NCBI GenBank assembly: GCA_012976225.1
Contig: JAAVVG010000011.1
Span: 620,001-684,000 of the forward strand
Direction of reading: 5' to 3'
Length of the DNA stretch: 64,000 nt
DNA from: Golubevia sp. BC0850
Taxonomy: Eukaryota > Basidiomycota > Exobasidiomycetes > Golubeviales > Golubeviaceae
Shown piece after piece: positions 24,013-36,529 of this stretch. The position numbers and the translations under genes were made by a program. The notes beneath the pieces are model-generated. The model had not been told where the DNA came from. It made no database searches and saw only the letters and a program-made list of their open reading frames with translations. Every line of letters begins with the position of its first letter. Position 1 is the first letter of the stretch.

Positions 24013-25669
24013 CTATCCAAACATGTGATCGAAGTCCTAAGAAAGAGGCGAAGCGTTAGGGCAAAGAAAAAAGTCAGCATGGACGAAAGACAAGACTGCT
24101 TCAACTTCCCATCTCATTCGCCTCACTCACATTCCCAGGGGGTCTAACATCATCCCAATCAGGATCACCTCTCCCTCTTCCCCTGCCGCCAAACCCTCCT
24201 CTACCACCTCTGGGAAGTCCCATTCCTCCCGGACCGATTGGATCGAACCTAGCTCCGGGAGGCACAGCTCCAGGAGGTAAAAAGCCATCTCCTCCCAAAG
24301 GACCTTGAGGACCTCCAATCCCTCCAGCGCCTGGATTTTGAAACCTATCTCTAAACATGGGATGATCAGGTCCAACAAACATTCCACCTCCATTATCTCC
24401 ACCTCCAAATAGAGGTGGTGGACCGAATCCTCCTCCACCTCTTCCTGGTAAAGCCAAAGGATTGTTTCCATTCCCGCCTCCCAAAGGATCCAGATCTCTG
24501 TCTCCAATGATGAGAGGGCTTCTGAAAGGCGCTCTGAAATCTTCTTGTTGAGGAGGTTGATCTTCTGGACGAATTGGTTGGACTAAAGGAGGCTGATTTC
24601 CTCTACCCCCGTTTCCAGAACCAGAGCCAGAGTTGTTTGGAGAGTCAGGTGTGGTTTGATCTTCTTGATAACCATCTTTCCTTAATCCTGGAATCAAACG
24701 TTGAACGATTTGAACTCTGAAAGTTGAGACTAAGTCTTTGACTCTGGAGGAAGAGATGAAACCGTTCACCAAAGGATCGTTTGAAGTGGAATTAGTGGAA
24801 GAAGGAGAAGGCCAAGGAAAGAACGAGGGAGAAAAGTAATCGGGGATGTTCACTTCGAAAGAATAGGTTTTGTTATCCTGGTTTACAAGAGGGTGGCGGG
24901 GATAGAGAGAGGACATTTCGAATTGGGTGGAAGGCAAAGACAAAGATGGACACGTATGGAGTAAGCTACGGGCTCAGATGAAGGAGACACAGCTGCAGTA
25001 GCTTGTTACCTTCAGAAGATCATAAACAATGAGAGGCAGAAAATAGAAAGAGAAGTCAAGGATGCTGCGCTTCCAGCTTCCACCTCACTTTGCTTTCACT
25101 TCTCAGCAGGCAGAAGCATACAACGTTTCATTTCCTTCAAAATCTTATCTGGTACAACTTTAAGTCCAATTTGGGGAATAAAGAGAGCCTTTGATCCAAT
25201 TCTTTTCCTCCCAAGACCATGACGAGTCCTTCGATCGAGCCCCACTCATTTCACCCTCCATCTCTCTCTTACAATCTCTTTCTGACTAATTTTTATCTCT
25301 TTGGGATTGACTTACCTCTACTGCTATTCCGTGAACGACCACCCTCGCAGCCAGCTTTACAGCTTTGATCATGAACTCCAAAGAGCTCTGATCATGTCTG
25401 TATCTGAAAGCATAACTATCTGGTCCCTTCTGATTCCACTCTTTAGGTAATTGATTCTTGGTTTTTGTTGATGAGTTCACATCTTGTTCTTCGATCTTGT
25501 GATCTTCTCCTAAACCGATTAGCCTGAAATCTAGACGAGTCAAGACAGTGTGGAGTAGTGAAGCTAAAGCATCTTGAGGTTGGTGCAATTTGGGTTGAGC
25601 CTCATCTGAGGAGATGGGTAGCAGTTTTGGAAGGGTTTCTAGGAGAGCTGAAGTGTCGAGTAGATCCAT
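24013..25669 (-). CDS. PI31-type proteasome regulator (PSMF1/Fub1 family)
   Basis: Exons 25669-25316, 24877-24131 and 24036-24013 give 374 aa. The N-terminal half (KAVKLAARVVVHGIAVE joined by splicing to DNKTYSFEVNIPDYF) matches the FP domain. The second half is Gly/Pro-rich with the family's repeated elements (NPLALPGRGGG, GGDGFLPPGAVPPGARFDPI). An eight-codon last exon adds DFDHMFG, an aromatic C-terminus of the kind expected to dock on the proteasome. PI31 proteins bind and modulate the 20S proteasome core. The first intron is unusually long (438 nt). Confidence 0.87.
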
Positions 25670-26429
25670 TGAATGAGCAGCTTACTGCGTTGGGCTAACG
25701 TTGTTGGTGGGACGTCAAGGCGGACTGAAGGAGGGTTTGAGCCCTTCTCTTCTGAACCATCGCATCAAATTCAGTTCTTCTACCCTCTTTCAAGACTGTT
25801 TTCTAGAAATATCTTATTTAGAAACACTTCTTATGTAAAGGTTGCAGAAAGGTAGTATTGCTTCGAGGACTCGTCCGCCCTTCTCTGCCTGTGACTCTTA
25901 TTGACTCTCTTCATCCGCTTTTCTTCGAAATAGGGAGATGGTCTGCTAGTAAGTAGAAATCAGCGGTCTCAGTCAGGGAGGTCCCTCAGGGCAGTCACTT
26001 GGAGAGATTCGACTCAAGCTCTCTTCACGGTCCGCGAAGTCTCTCTATTCACTTCTCTTTGTCAACTCTGTTCGGTCTGTCTGCGAGGCAGTGAGTAAGG
26101 ATGAATTCGATTGAGTACTTTATGAGCTTTCGGGTGCTTGCGCTCAGGTGCTGAACTCCAATACACTCCCATTCGCTCCTAGTCTTCGCTCGGTCCTTGG
26201 ACCTTGATCTTCTTCCAGGAAGTTTCGTCTACCTTTGTGCCTTTCCATTCAAGAATCCTGCTTCAGAAAGATGAGATGCATCAATGACGTACCGCCCTTG
26301 GAGACGCTTCTGTCCAATGTCAAGACTCTACAAACAAGAGAAGTCAGTCGTCAACGTTACAGAGCAGTCTGCAAGACTGCAAGTCATTAGTCTTGGTCGA
26401 AACTGGTAGACGAGACTAAGATTTTCTGG

Positions 26430-26720
26430 AGAATGTTGGAGCTTCCAAGGAACTGAACAAAAAACAGACTTAAAATTGTCGAACAACACGGGTAGCGGGT
26501 CGCAATATTGGCCAACCTTGACCGGAGCAAAATAATGCCTGATATCGATAACCAATGGAAGCACCCTTTGCCCAACCTTAGAGACCCCTCAACATTGGCC
26601 CGTGCTTGAGAATTGCTCGACCAATGTTGGAGAAGAAAGATAAAAAAAGGTTCGGAAATTGGGTCAGGCTTGGAGCAAGCTTGGGACAGTCTTGGTATTG
26701 TTGATAAAGGATTGAAATCA
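26430..26720. repeat. palindrome-rich repeat block 1
   Basis: Contains many imperfect palindromic words: caatattggccaaccttg, ccaatgttgg, aggcttggagcaagcttggg. The same words recur in block 2 about 1.4 kb downstream. Edges are approximate. Confidence 0.5.
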
Positions 26721-27895
26721 GATTGAAAAACATAGCTGTTTCTATTGTGTTTTAAACATAAGGAGAGGAGAGTGATACGAAATCGATGGAGAAGAAGATG
26801 GGGAGATGCGAGTGAGAGAAGCAGAATCAAGACAAGAGAGATACTCACTTAGACTGAACTAGACCTGGTTCCTGAGAAAGTAATCAAAAAGAGAAAGTGG
26901 GAAAAGGAAGGAGTGTCAGAAGGAGGGAGGAATGACTCTATGAAGATAAGGCCATGACTCACAAAGGCAACTTCAGAGAGTCTGAGAGAATCTTCAGAGA
27001 GTCTTAGAGAATGAAGAGAAAGCGAGGGAGAAAGTACAAAGAAAGAAAATGTTAGATGAATCAACTCATGGTGTCAAGAGTGATATAAAGAAGAGGTTTG
27101 ACTAGAGTTGTAGGGCATGAATGAGTCTTCTCCAACGTCGACATCATCTGCTTCCGCTCTTCCCTGCACACCTATCCTCTCCCTAGTCCAAAAAACCACC
27201 TAGTCAAAGCAATATAGACTCACTCTCTAAATCCGCCCCGAGTTGAGTAGGTAAAGCGGAAGAGGTTGCTTTGAATGAGGCCTGAGAGGGGGACCGAATG
27301 GGGAGGAGGTGGGTTAGGAACAGCGACCAGAATTAATCCTACTTCCTGAACGATACTCGCATTCATAAAATTTAATGAAAAAAAAAGTAGAAGGAAAAGG
27401 GAGCAAAAAGAGAGTTGTCAAAGAAGAAGTGAGTGGTCAAAAAGCAAGAGGGAACTTGGATGAGCATTTCATTTCCTTTTACACGTCTCCTCTCAGCTTT
27501 CACTCTCCCGCCCGCGAAGCACAGCTTTGAAAGAGGGTGGCCCGAACGTCAATTCGAACAAAATTGGAATGGTATCCTCCAGATTGTGAGAATCGCCGAA
27601 ACAAAGAGGCGAGAAGTCATGAGAACTGTTGCTTTGGGTTGGGATTCAGGGGTGGAAGTGAAAAGGAATCGGTAGACAGATCTCAGTCTAAAGACTACCT
27701 CTGGACCCCTACCGTTTGTCACTAAATTTTTCTCGTGTATAAAGGAGACTGCAGCTTCAACCAGGTTGAAGAAACTGTCAAGCAACAAGAAATAAAATAG
27801 AGTTGGAGCTGGAGCGGGTGGACCTCCCTAGGGTCGAGAAGGACCCTCTACTGCGGAAAAGGTCTTAGAGAAATCTCGAAAAATCGACCTTATAT

Positions 27896-28192
27896 TTTGC
27901 ATGGCTGGACCAAGCTTGGAGCCTGCTGGAAGAAGGCTGGTGACTCTTCAGTCTTTGGCCAACCCAAGGAATGACCAATGTTGGATACGAAGTCTCGAAA
28001 AATCCTCAAATCCCAATGATTGGGCAATGTTGGGAGCGTCAGGCTTTGGCCAACCTTGCTCCAGGGAATGGCCAATATTGGGGACAGAATTTCGAAAAAA
28101 TCCTTTGGCCAATATTGGGATCGTCAGGCCTGGTCCAAGGCTGGCCAGGCATGACCCAAGCTTGGGAACTCTCCAAGCCTGGCCCATGCAGA
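27896..28192. repeat. MITE-like repeat block 2 with inverted ends and internal tandem units
   Basis: The left end tgcatggctgg..ccaagcttggag matches the reverse complement of the right end ctccaagcctggcccatgca. Inside are two tandem, diverged units of about 95 nt starting near 27995 and 28090. Each has tcgaaaaa(a)tcct, then a CCAATRTTGG-type palindrome, then (a/t)cgtcaggc and a TTGGCC- or CCAAGG-type motif. There is no coding capacity. It resembles a small non-autonomous element. Confidence 0.55.
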
Positions 28193-28416
28193 TCGGCCGC
28201 TACCCGTGAACTCGGCTCGATGAGGCCGGACGAAGTAAAGCGATTTCGAGAGCTCGTAGTAGAAATTGTGGACTGTGATTCAAAGCCAGATTTTAGGAAT
28301 TAGAGATTTGAATCGATGATGTTTTCTCGTGAGCTTCTTGTCAAAGATCTCACTTTCCAAAGGCCGCTCAGAAACTCAAGCCTCTCACCGCGTCCGCCAC
28401 TCCCCCAACAAATTCT

Positions 28417-29583
28417 TTACACCTCCAACTCGAATAATGAGTACACCTCCCTGAGATCCACTAACTCATCCACAGCATCATTAAACTTCTTCAACATTCC
28501 TTTTTCTACTCCTTCTAGCGATATTTCCAATCTCTCTACTTTCTGAATCTTCCGTCCTTCAAACTCAATCCCATCTGCAACACTTTGGTTTCTTTCCTTC
28601 AAAAAGGCTACAAGTGGCTTTTTATGTTCCTCTTTATGTAACCGTTCATGTCGTGGAGTGATTATCCTTAAGGTCTTCAGATCGGGACATCTGTTGTTGA
28701 TAGCTTCCCAATTAAACATGAACAGGACCCATAATTCTTGAATTGGAGGCAAAGAGGATCTTATCTGAAAACAGCTTATAGTGAGATTTGAAGGGACTTT
28801 CATCCAAGTCGGGAAGATCTTGGACCAACCGCCCAGTTCTAGGAAACGTAAATTTGGAAAGCTTAATGGCTCGATCGTTGAAGTCCACTCAGATTCCTCA
28901 GCGTCTTCGTCTTCCTCTTCCACCTGTTCTTCTTCTAAGCGATCGAAATTGATGTCTAGATGTTTTAAGGAATCTGAAAAGTTGGATAAGACCTCTCTCC
29001 ACTTGAAACCTGAAAGACTCTCAGTCACGGCCAAGGACACCAGATGCTTGAATCTAGACGGATTCGACATGACTTGAATATCTGGAACCCAAAGAATTCG
29101 AAGAGGTTGAAGCTGAGTGGAGGGTTTCTTTCTTAGAATTGAGAGCTCGTGGCTGGAACTCAACACTCTGAAGTCTTGCACCTTGGGCAACATGGGTAAG
29201 ATGTTCATTGCGAGATAGGCCTGATTACTTTTATTTCTAGTGACTTGAAGATGCAGAGTTAGGATTGAAAGTCTTGATTTCTCGAGAATGTCTAATAGAT
29301 GTTCTGCATTTTCCGGCCCTTGCATTTCAATCTCCCTCTGAATAAAAAGTTCCTTGAGATTTGAATGACTCTTCCTGTCGAATAAATCAAACATTGAATT
29401 ATGATACTTCAAAGGGACTTCACCTTTTGGTAAATCGATAGTGGACCAGAATCGTTGGTCGGAATCCAAAAGATCTGACCAAGTCTTAGAAACTCTTCTG
29501 TTTCGGATCATTTCTTGAGAATTGAGGAGGTTGAAGAGGTTCAGTAAAACTTCTGGAGGGACTTTCTCGTTAATGTGACTCAT
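28417..29583 (-). CDS. F-box protein, LRR-like C-terminus
   Basis: Single 388-aa open frame with no intron. An F-box opens the protein (about residues 7-48: VPPEVLLNLFNLL, NRRVSKTWSDLL, DQRFWSTIDL). Leucine-rich repeat-like segments follow (NLKELFIQ, LSILTLHLQ, LKHLDINFD, LRFLELGG, LKTLRII), the usual layout of fungal FBXL-type proteins. These recruit substrates to SCF ubiquitin ligases via Skp1. An acidic linker of ~12 residues interrupts the repeats near residue 220. The substrate is unknown. The lack of introns contrasts with most neighbours. Confidence 0.78.
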   Translation of the reverse strand: MSHINEKVPPEVLLNLFNLLNSQEMIRNRRVSKTWSDLLDSDQRFWSTIDLPKGEVPLKYHNSMFDLFDRKSHSNLKELFIQREIEMQGPENAEHLLDILEKSRLSILTLHLQVTRNKSNQAYLAMNILPMLPKVQDFRVLSSSHELSILRKKPSTQLQPLRILWVPDIQVMSNPSRFKHLVSLAVTESLSGFKWREVLSNFSDSLKHLDINFDRLEEEQVEEEDEDAEESEWTSTIEPLSFPNLRFLELGGWSKIFPTWMKVPSNLTISCFQIRSSLPPIQELWVLFMFNWEAINNRCPDLKTLRIITPRHERLHKEEHKKPLVAFLKERNQSVADGIEFEGRKIQKVERLEISLEGVEKGMLKKFNDAVDELVDLREVYSLFELEV

Positions 29584-31878
29584 TTGAATAACTTTCGAAA
29601 GGAGTAAATGTTAAGAAAGAGGAAATTCAAGGAGAAGTGAGATAGTGAGAATTAAGATCCCTTTTGTACGCCCACCAAATCGCTACGCCGTAGGCCAACC
29701 TCTCAGATCTTCTATCTCAGCAGATCGACACTCTTACAACACTCCTTTTAAGTTTCTTTTTTCTTTTTTCTGCTTTCTTTTTTCTTATATTTTGCACGAA
29801 ATTTTGGCTTCAAATCGTGCTCTCATTGTTTTTGGTTTGTCTACGCAGTAACGGTCCAAAGCAATCGATAATCAAGCATTCAATCTACTCCTCGACTGGC
29901 TTCCCCCTTGAAACGTCTTTGGCGATTGCATAAGAAGATCCGTCACGGTAGTAGAGTAGAAGAAACGATTGGAGTGATTGAGTGGCTTTCTGAGATTTGA
30001 AGTCGAGGAGATCGGAATCGAAAATGATTCTCACTTCTCCAGACCAGAGGAATTAAGCATGAGTCGAGATCTCAAGTCGAGGCTCCATTCTGTTAGACCT
30101 TCTTTCTCGAATTTTTAAAAGAACGTTTTTATAACTAATAGCTGCCCTAGACATCATCACAGTGGAAAGAGTCAGAATCTCAGAAGAGTTGGACCCTCAC
30201 GCGGTTGAACGCGTGGATGGATGCGAGCCAGTTGTCGACGCGCTTCTTCCGATCTTACCTTCAGGCCGGGCTCAATTATTCTTTCTTTCTTTGTTTCACC
30301 CCGAAGTTAAGCCAAATTACAGTATTTTGGCTTTTCCAGTGGCGCTTACTTCAAATAGGAGCGCACATTTCCGATAAAATCTCTTTTCCCACTCTCATCG
30401 CTTCTTCCCTCTTTAACTCTCACCACTCTTCCCTTGACCCAACTTCCTATTAATGCTAAGAACCCTTCTATTTATTTGAGATTTCATTTGGGAGTTCTCG
30501 TTCCCCAAACGTTCTGATTCTCTTCCCGCCATTGGAATCATGGTCCAAATCTGGGTCGTCGAGTCCACCAAAATCCGGTGAGTGAGATAGTGGTGTAGTG
30601 AGAGGTGACATGAGACAGAATAAGAAAAAGCGAAAGAAAAAAAGAAAAGAAAAAAATAATTAGGGCCAACTCGATCCGGTTTTCGGTGAGAGTTGGGGGA
30701 AACAGACCAACTTTGTCAAGTTAGGGACAAGGCTCGGATCCTAAAGTTGCGAAAGGCTTCGGATTCCAAGAGTCATATCATCATTTCATTTCTGATAGGG
30801 GGAAGCAATAAGCGCTGCCGCAAGAGCCAAGTCAGAGTTTTTCTGTCTTGCGTCCAGCCATGTCCTTATCAGATCTTTGTAACGAGCTGTCACCTTGCAT
30901 TTTGGTCGGTGAATGATGAAATAGGATAAAAAAAACTGCTTTACAGCTGTGAGAAAGCTGAGCTGACACAACAGCGAAGCAAAAATGACTCTTCAAGGCG
31001 ACTTTCATTTTCCAAAGGCTTCCGATCTCAACTAGTTCTCAACAATCGACTCCTACCTCAATATGTTCCATGACCTCTCCATTCCTCAAGTCAAAGCATT
31101 AAGGAGATCCCTGCCAACCTCAAGGCCACAATCATTTTCACATGTTTCCACCCACTGCCATCACCCGTCCCTTTTCACACACTTCATCTCTCTCGTCGTA
31201 CTCCAAACCTCCAAATCTCTCTTAAGCCATCAGAACAAACCACTTTGTCTCTCACAGATGGGTCAAGGTACATTTCTGAATGCTGCGACAGGCTTCTGAT
31301 TTGAACAAGCCAGTATCTTTACACCATGTCTAGCAAGGGGTTGTCATGACTCTCCTAGACTTTTCAAATCGTAAAGTAGGCGAGGCTATGTTCGATTCCT
31401 TACTAGACGCTTGAAAGTAAGCTGTCATTTGAATCTTTTTACTCTTTGGATGATAAGAATCGATCAATGAGACACTGTTTCGACAGTGGGAAAGCTAGCT
31501 GTTGGATCAGCGAATAGCACAAACGTGGCTCTTTCAAGAGCTCACGAAATCAATCTAATTCTTCTCTTTTCTTTAACTTCCGCGATGTGTAGCGTGATGT
31601 GTGACGACTGAATACTGTTCCAAGTACGGGCTACGGCTGAACGAGCGCTTGCATTGTCGACATTCGCTCTTTCACATTTCTTGTTCCTTTTTGCCATTGG
31701 AGCTCACGCAGCGAAAAGAGAGGAGAGGAATAAACGGAAGCTTTCCTTTACTGATCGTATTCGTACATTGATTTCGGAAAATCGAATAAATTGAAAGGAA
31801 AATTAACATGCGTTTGTTGCGAACAAGAAATGTTCTCTCGCCCCACCACTGTCCCATGTACATCCATCTCCTCATCTT
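29584..31878. other. long intergenic stretch, no gene supported
   Basis: 2.3 kb, T-rich and A-rich tracts (29755-29790, 30625-30660). A possible tiny exon starts at ATG 30541 (MVQIWVVESTKIR, good donor), but I could not extend it convincingly. No tRNA or repeat recognised. Confidence 0.45.
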
Positions 31879-34800
31879 TCACTCGACTTCTCTATTCAAC
31901 AACCGGTCAAGAGTAGAGTCCTTCCACCAGCTTTCTTGCTCCTCCAAAGTCCTGAACAGAAGTTCTTCCGTGATTCCGTATTGAGAGAAAAGGTTGTCTC
32001 TAGGAACCAAATCTGGAGAAGCTTCAATTGCACTTGTGAAAGAAGCAGAAGTAGGAGTGGGAGTGGTGGGAGTTGGTGCTGGAGAAACAGGGGGTTGACT
32101 TCGGTTGACCTGACCATTGAGACTGGAGGTTGTGATCTTCAAAGGTTCAGAATTGATGGCTTCTTCACTCTCGTCTTTCGATGACTCCACCGCAGCAACA
32201 CTTTCATCAGCGTTCTCGCTTTCTGAAACGGCCTCTCTCTTCGATTCCTCGCCATTTACTGGTTCAGCTTCATTCCCATTCACTGGCACGATGCTTCGTC
32301 TCTCCTCGGTGACGAGACCTTGAGATCTTCTCCAAACGCTTAAAGCAGCTCGATTGTTTCCCGCTAGAATCGATCTCAGCTCCCTTGGATCAGGAACCCA
32401 TAACCGAGATTCGAGAAGAGCTACCAAAGCCAGAGAGACCCTGAAGAGAACTGTATCCGAAGGGTCGAGGAGACTGGGTTGAATGAAACATAGGGAGAAA
32501 GGAAGAAGACTAGTCAGAGAGCAGTTCGAGAGGCTGAGTTGAACCTTCAATAGACGCTGCTTGACTTGGAACTCACATCAGATCCCAGATCCTACTGGCA
32601 CAATCTAAAGAAACAACCCGAGTGAACAGCTCTCCGACCCAACTCCTCACATATTCTCCGATATCAACGTTGTTGTGACCAAGATTGGCATACACCTTTG
32701 GCATTCTATCGGCTAGGAGAGTAGAGAAAACTCTTTCGTGACCTTTGGTTGATTTTAAGAAGCTGGCCGTTCTAGCCGGATTAGTTGCTTCGATCGCTTG
32801 GGTAGACAGACCTTGGATCGAAAGACTTTGGTTAGGGAGCTTCGTGTCCGAATCTTGATTTGATTTCGAGGAAGAAAACAAAGAAAAGGTCTTGCTGACT
32901 GAACCTGTCTTCCCTTTCACATTTGAGTCTATCCATTTCTGAATATCTGCTTTCTGTTTCTTTGCATGATTCAAACTGTAAATCGTTTTTAACCACGGTC
33001 TTTCTTCAATTAAGTTCATCAAAGCTATTAGAGTTTCTTGAGGCGATAAATTGCATAGTAGAGTTGCGGCTAAAGAAGCTAGACCTTTTTGATAGACTGG
33101 GGCTTGGATAGAATTGACGTCAAATTCTGCTTCTGAGGAGCCAAGAGAGGGAGAAGAGTTGATAGACGTGGGATTTGGAGTGGAAGTTGAGAGTTGATCG
33201 TAACGAACCATCACCAAACCTTCCAAAACGTCCTTTAAGTCGTCATATAAAGGTCCAATATCCTTCTGAAAAAGCTTCAAAGTTGGAAGGGTTTGAGCGA
33301 TGTCTTCTTCTATGCTCTTTCTGTCTTCTTGACAGATCGGTTCTAGATTTTCCTCCACTCCGCTACCACCATCGGCTTTGTGAGCCTCTAGCATTTCCTT
33401 CCGCTTCTCTTCTTTTACCCCTCTGGCTTGAGTTAAAAGACCTCTTGGCAGCATCTGAGCATTTCCGGAGGCCATTATCCAAACTCTTCCCCTTAAGCTC
33501 GGAGGACAGCCCAGTTTCCAAAGACTCTTGAGATTGGCATCCTTCCTAGATCGATTCCAATTTGGTAAGATCTCTTTCTCCCATCTCTTCGTCCTCTCAT
33601 TCAGCTCATTCTCCCTCTCTATCCTAGCTAGATTTTCCTCTTCTTGTCTTTTGTGTTCCAACAGCTTCGATTGCTTCATCATCGATTCGAAAGAGTTGAG
33701 ATGCTTTGACTCTTCTGTCTTTCCCTTGGGAGGTAGATGAGCCATTCGAGTTTTGGAGATGTGTTGTTCCAGAGCTGAAGGGCCTTTGGAAGGTTTTCTT
33801 GAGTGCTTGGTTCTTGGTTTATCAGCTGCATCTGTAAGAATCGGCGAGGTCGGAGTAGAGGGAGATCCTTGAGGCTGAGAGCTCGAAAGAGAAGATTTAA
33901 AAGCTGGATGGTTCGAGGCTGATGCTGAATCGTTGGATTCAGAAGCAGTTTGAGAACGAGACACAGCAGCGGCAGCTGAAGAGGAGGTTGAAGCTCGGCT
34001 CCTCTCACTTTCTTTGGTTGTCCCACTCCTACTAGTTGCTACGGAGTCTCTTGCATTTGATGGATCTTGCTGACCGACTTTGACGTCCTCTTCCGCTCCT
34101 TGACCTTCTTCCATTTGATTTTCGGATCCGACCACTTCCAGCTCTCCATCTTCTCCAGCCACCACCATTCCAACCCCAGCTCGTCTAATCTCTTCTTCTG
34201 CTTCTCTCCTCAGCTCCTCTTCCCTCTCCTTTCGTTTTTGATCCTCAGTCTCTTGATCGTTTGCCCAGCCTCTAGCGAACTGCGATTCACTTGGAACTTC
34301 GTCTGTTGGATGTTGCTGTTGAAAGGCGACGTTTTTCTGATTGCTTGCGAATTGGAACCCAGCGTCGAAGGTTCCCGGATTCAGTCCTGGACTTGAAGGA
34401 GGTTCAGGACTTGTAGCTCGACTGCCTCCAGCGCTACTAGTTCTTCCTCGATACCTTCCTTCCACACTCCTCCTTTCGTCTCCATCTTCCGGCGAATCCC
34501 CATTCCCACTATGAGCACTCAGCCTTCTCAACTTCCAGCCATCTCTCAACTCTTTCTCTATCCGCCTTTTCTCTTCTTCCTCCGCCTTCTGTCTGGCAGC
34601 TTTGGAGATCTTCTTTGCAGCTTTCGATCCAGAGGCGATTGAATCGGAACGAATCTCGACCGAGCTCCTAGAAAATGAAGCTGCGTTGGGGCCATAAGGA
34701 GAAGTTCCTTTTCTTGGAGAAACGGAGGCGGACCTGATAGTTGCAGATGGCGAAGTTGATCTTCTCCTCGGCGATGAATGAGGACCTCTTGAAGCGAGAA

Positions 34801-36220
34801 GATTCGGATCCGGTATTGTTTCTGTGTCGGTTCTACTTCCATCTAGGTCCAATCCTACTTCTTCAAAATCCAAACCAGCTCTTTCCGCTTCTCCAGTCAA
34901 GCCTCCATCGCTCGAAGAAGTCGAATCCGAAGCATTTGAAGCAGACCGAGTTCGGAAAGATGACGAGACGTGACCTATCCTGAGGTCTGTTTCGTTGGAG
35001 GGAGAGCTTGCAGAGTTTGTCCTGGTCCTTTCTCTTTGGCGAGATGGAGAAGAGGGGAAAGCAGCAGATGAGAGATTCCGCGTCCTTCCATATCCGTTGG
35101 GAGACTGCTCTTCTGCTTCTTCTTCCAGAGTGACGTCCTTCGATAGGGAATAGGGAGAGACTTTGAGAGGTAGAGCCGGAGGGATTTCGTACTTTTGAGG
35201 CGGCAGAGAGTCTATCCTTCCATGAGAGACTTTGGCAGGTCGCGTGTAGGTTCTGGTCGACTTCTGAGGAACTTGTTCTTCTTCTTTCTGCTCTGTACTG
35301 AATTCGTTCGAGCTTGCAGGTCTTGAAGCATCAGAGAGCTCTTCCGATAGACCTGAAGGCCTTGCCATTTCCGTTTCTTCCATCATTCTTTCCTGTCTAT
35401 CCTCATCTCCTGGCTTGAAGAATTCCACCGAGCCCACAGAATACCTAGAATCGGATCTAGAATTCCTAGTCTTGGTTGGAGAGGCTTGGTGAACGACGAT
35501 TCCAGGTGGGATTGGTGAAGAGGGAGGTTGGGGGAATGCCTCTGCAGCTCCATTTACTTGCTCTTGCTTCTCCTCCTCTTCCTCTCCAGAAGAAGCGAAC
35601 CCAGCAGCCCCCATATCTCCCATGTCCTCTCCTAGCTCTAATCGTTCCTGAGCTATCAGCTGGTCCTCACCGATGCTGTTGCTTCCTGCCAGCTCTCGCT
35701 CCCCCACTCCATTCCCAAAAGGAATTGATGACTCCTGTACGGCTTCCAAAGCCGAATGAATCCCATTCATTGAAGCTTGTTTCAAAGAAAGAGAGTTGCG
35801 ATTGGATAGAGAAGCCTGGCGACTGTGAGTTGGAGAAAAGGAGAGGTCACCATGATCCTCATCTCCATCTTGAGCTTCTTCCGTCAGAGATGCCTCCTCT
35901 CGTCCGGTATCTTGTGCCTTGAATCCATTGGAGCTCGAATTTTTGTTTATTGAGGAAGAGGAATCGATAGATTGAGGTTGTTGAGTTGAAGGTGAAGAGG
36001 GAGATTGCTGCACAGATTGAGATTGGAAGGTAGACGCTGTTTCGCCATGCTCTTGCTGGATCGGGAATGCTATCGTTCCAAGAGGAATGTCGACTGGAAT
36101 TTCAGGGTAAGATTCTGTCTCTTGAGGTGCTGGATTGTTGTCGGTTGAGCTATCATCTTGACGGTCATTTGAGTGAGACTGCGAGGGAGTTGCTGGAGAA
36201 GTAGATGATGCTACTTCCAT
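31879..36220 (-). CDS. TBC-domain protein (putative RabGAP) with long disordered N-terminus
   Basis: Exons 36220-32577 and 32473-31879 give 1412 aa. About 850 residues of Ser/Glu-rich disorder come first, including a coiled coil (RKEREEELRREAEEEIRRAG). The TBC domain follows: LWKLGCPPSLRGRVW (about 895), then IEEDIAQTLPTLKLF (about 968), then VYQKGLASLAATLL (about 1043), VFSTLLADRMPKVYANL and, across the intron, SRIWDLILLDPSDTVLFRVS. TBC proteins normally stimulate Rab GTP hydrolysis with an Arg and a Gln finger. The usual IxxDxxR Arg position is Gln here (codon at 33295-33293), and the YxQGM motif is altered to YQKGL. It may be a non-catalytic or atypical member. The family is well supported; the Rab target is unknown. 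Confidence 0.87.
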
Positions 36221-36529
36221 CTTTCTCCTTCAAGTTGCTGCTTGTCTTTGATGATCCAGATCTTCTTTCTGGTGAGATCAGCGTTGAGGTTGAGGTTGAG
36301 ACGAAACGAAAAAGATCGGTGGTGGAAGGAAGAAGAGATGATTCGCAGCCTCCTTGCCGAAGCAGATAAGCATCGTTCATTCTTCAGATTTCAGACGTGA
36401 GATGAGGCAGACCGAATACTGTAGCTTTTCTTCACGAATTGTTCTCATCACAGATTCCATTTGAAATCTGCAGTAACACATCAGCACGGACGAGTGAAGG
36501 GATGAAGAGCCGTCTCTCTCCTCCTTGAT

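Larger units (their letters stand above)
25670..28416. other. gene-poor region with palindromic repeats
   Basis: 2.7 kb with no supported gene. It contains two related palindrome-rich repeat blocks (listed separately) and purine-rich low-complexity sequence at 26.8-27.1 and 27.3-27.45 kb. Open frames here are short and lack family resemblance. Confidence 0.5.

Noticed and set aside
25940-26290. Possible structured RNA or small spliced gene downstream of the PI31-type promoter
   Set aside because: No box motifs of snoRNA/snRNA type, no conserved pairing and no extendable frame.
27901-28303. Three overlapping ~100-codon frames with repeated PNIGHSLG/NPR-like words
   Set aside because: Open only because the palindromic repeat lacks stop codons; both strands and several frames are open.
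30541-30760. Tiny candidate gene starting MVQIWVVESTKIR with a good donor
   Set aside because: The next in-phase exon requires either a 20-nt intron or an arbitrary stop; no family resemblance.
31371-31430. tRNA-like B-box word (gttcgattcc)
   Set aside because: No matching A box and no cloverleaf with paired acceptor arms around it.
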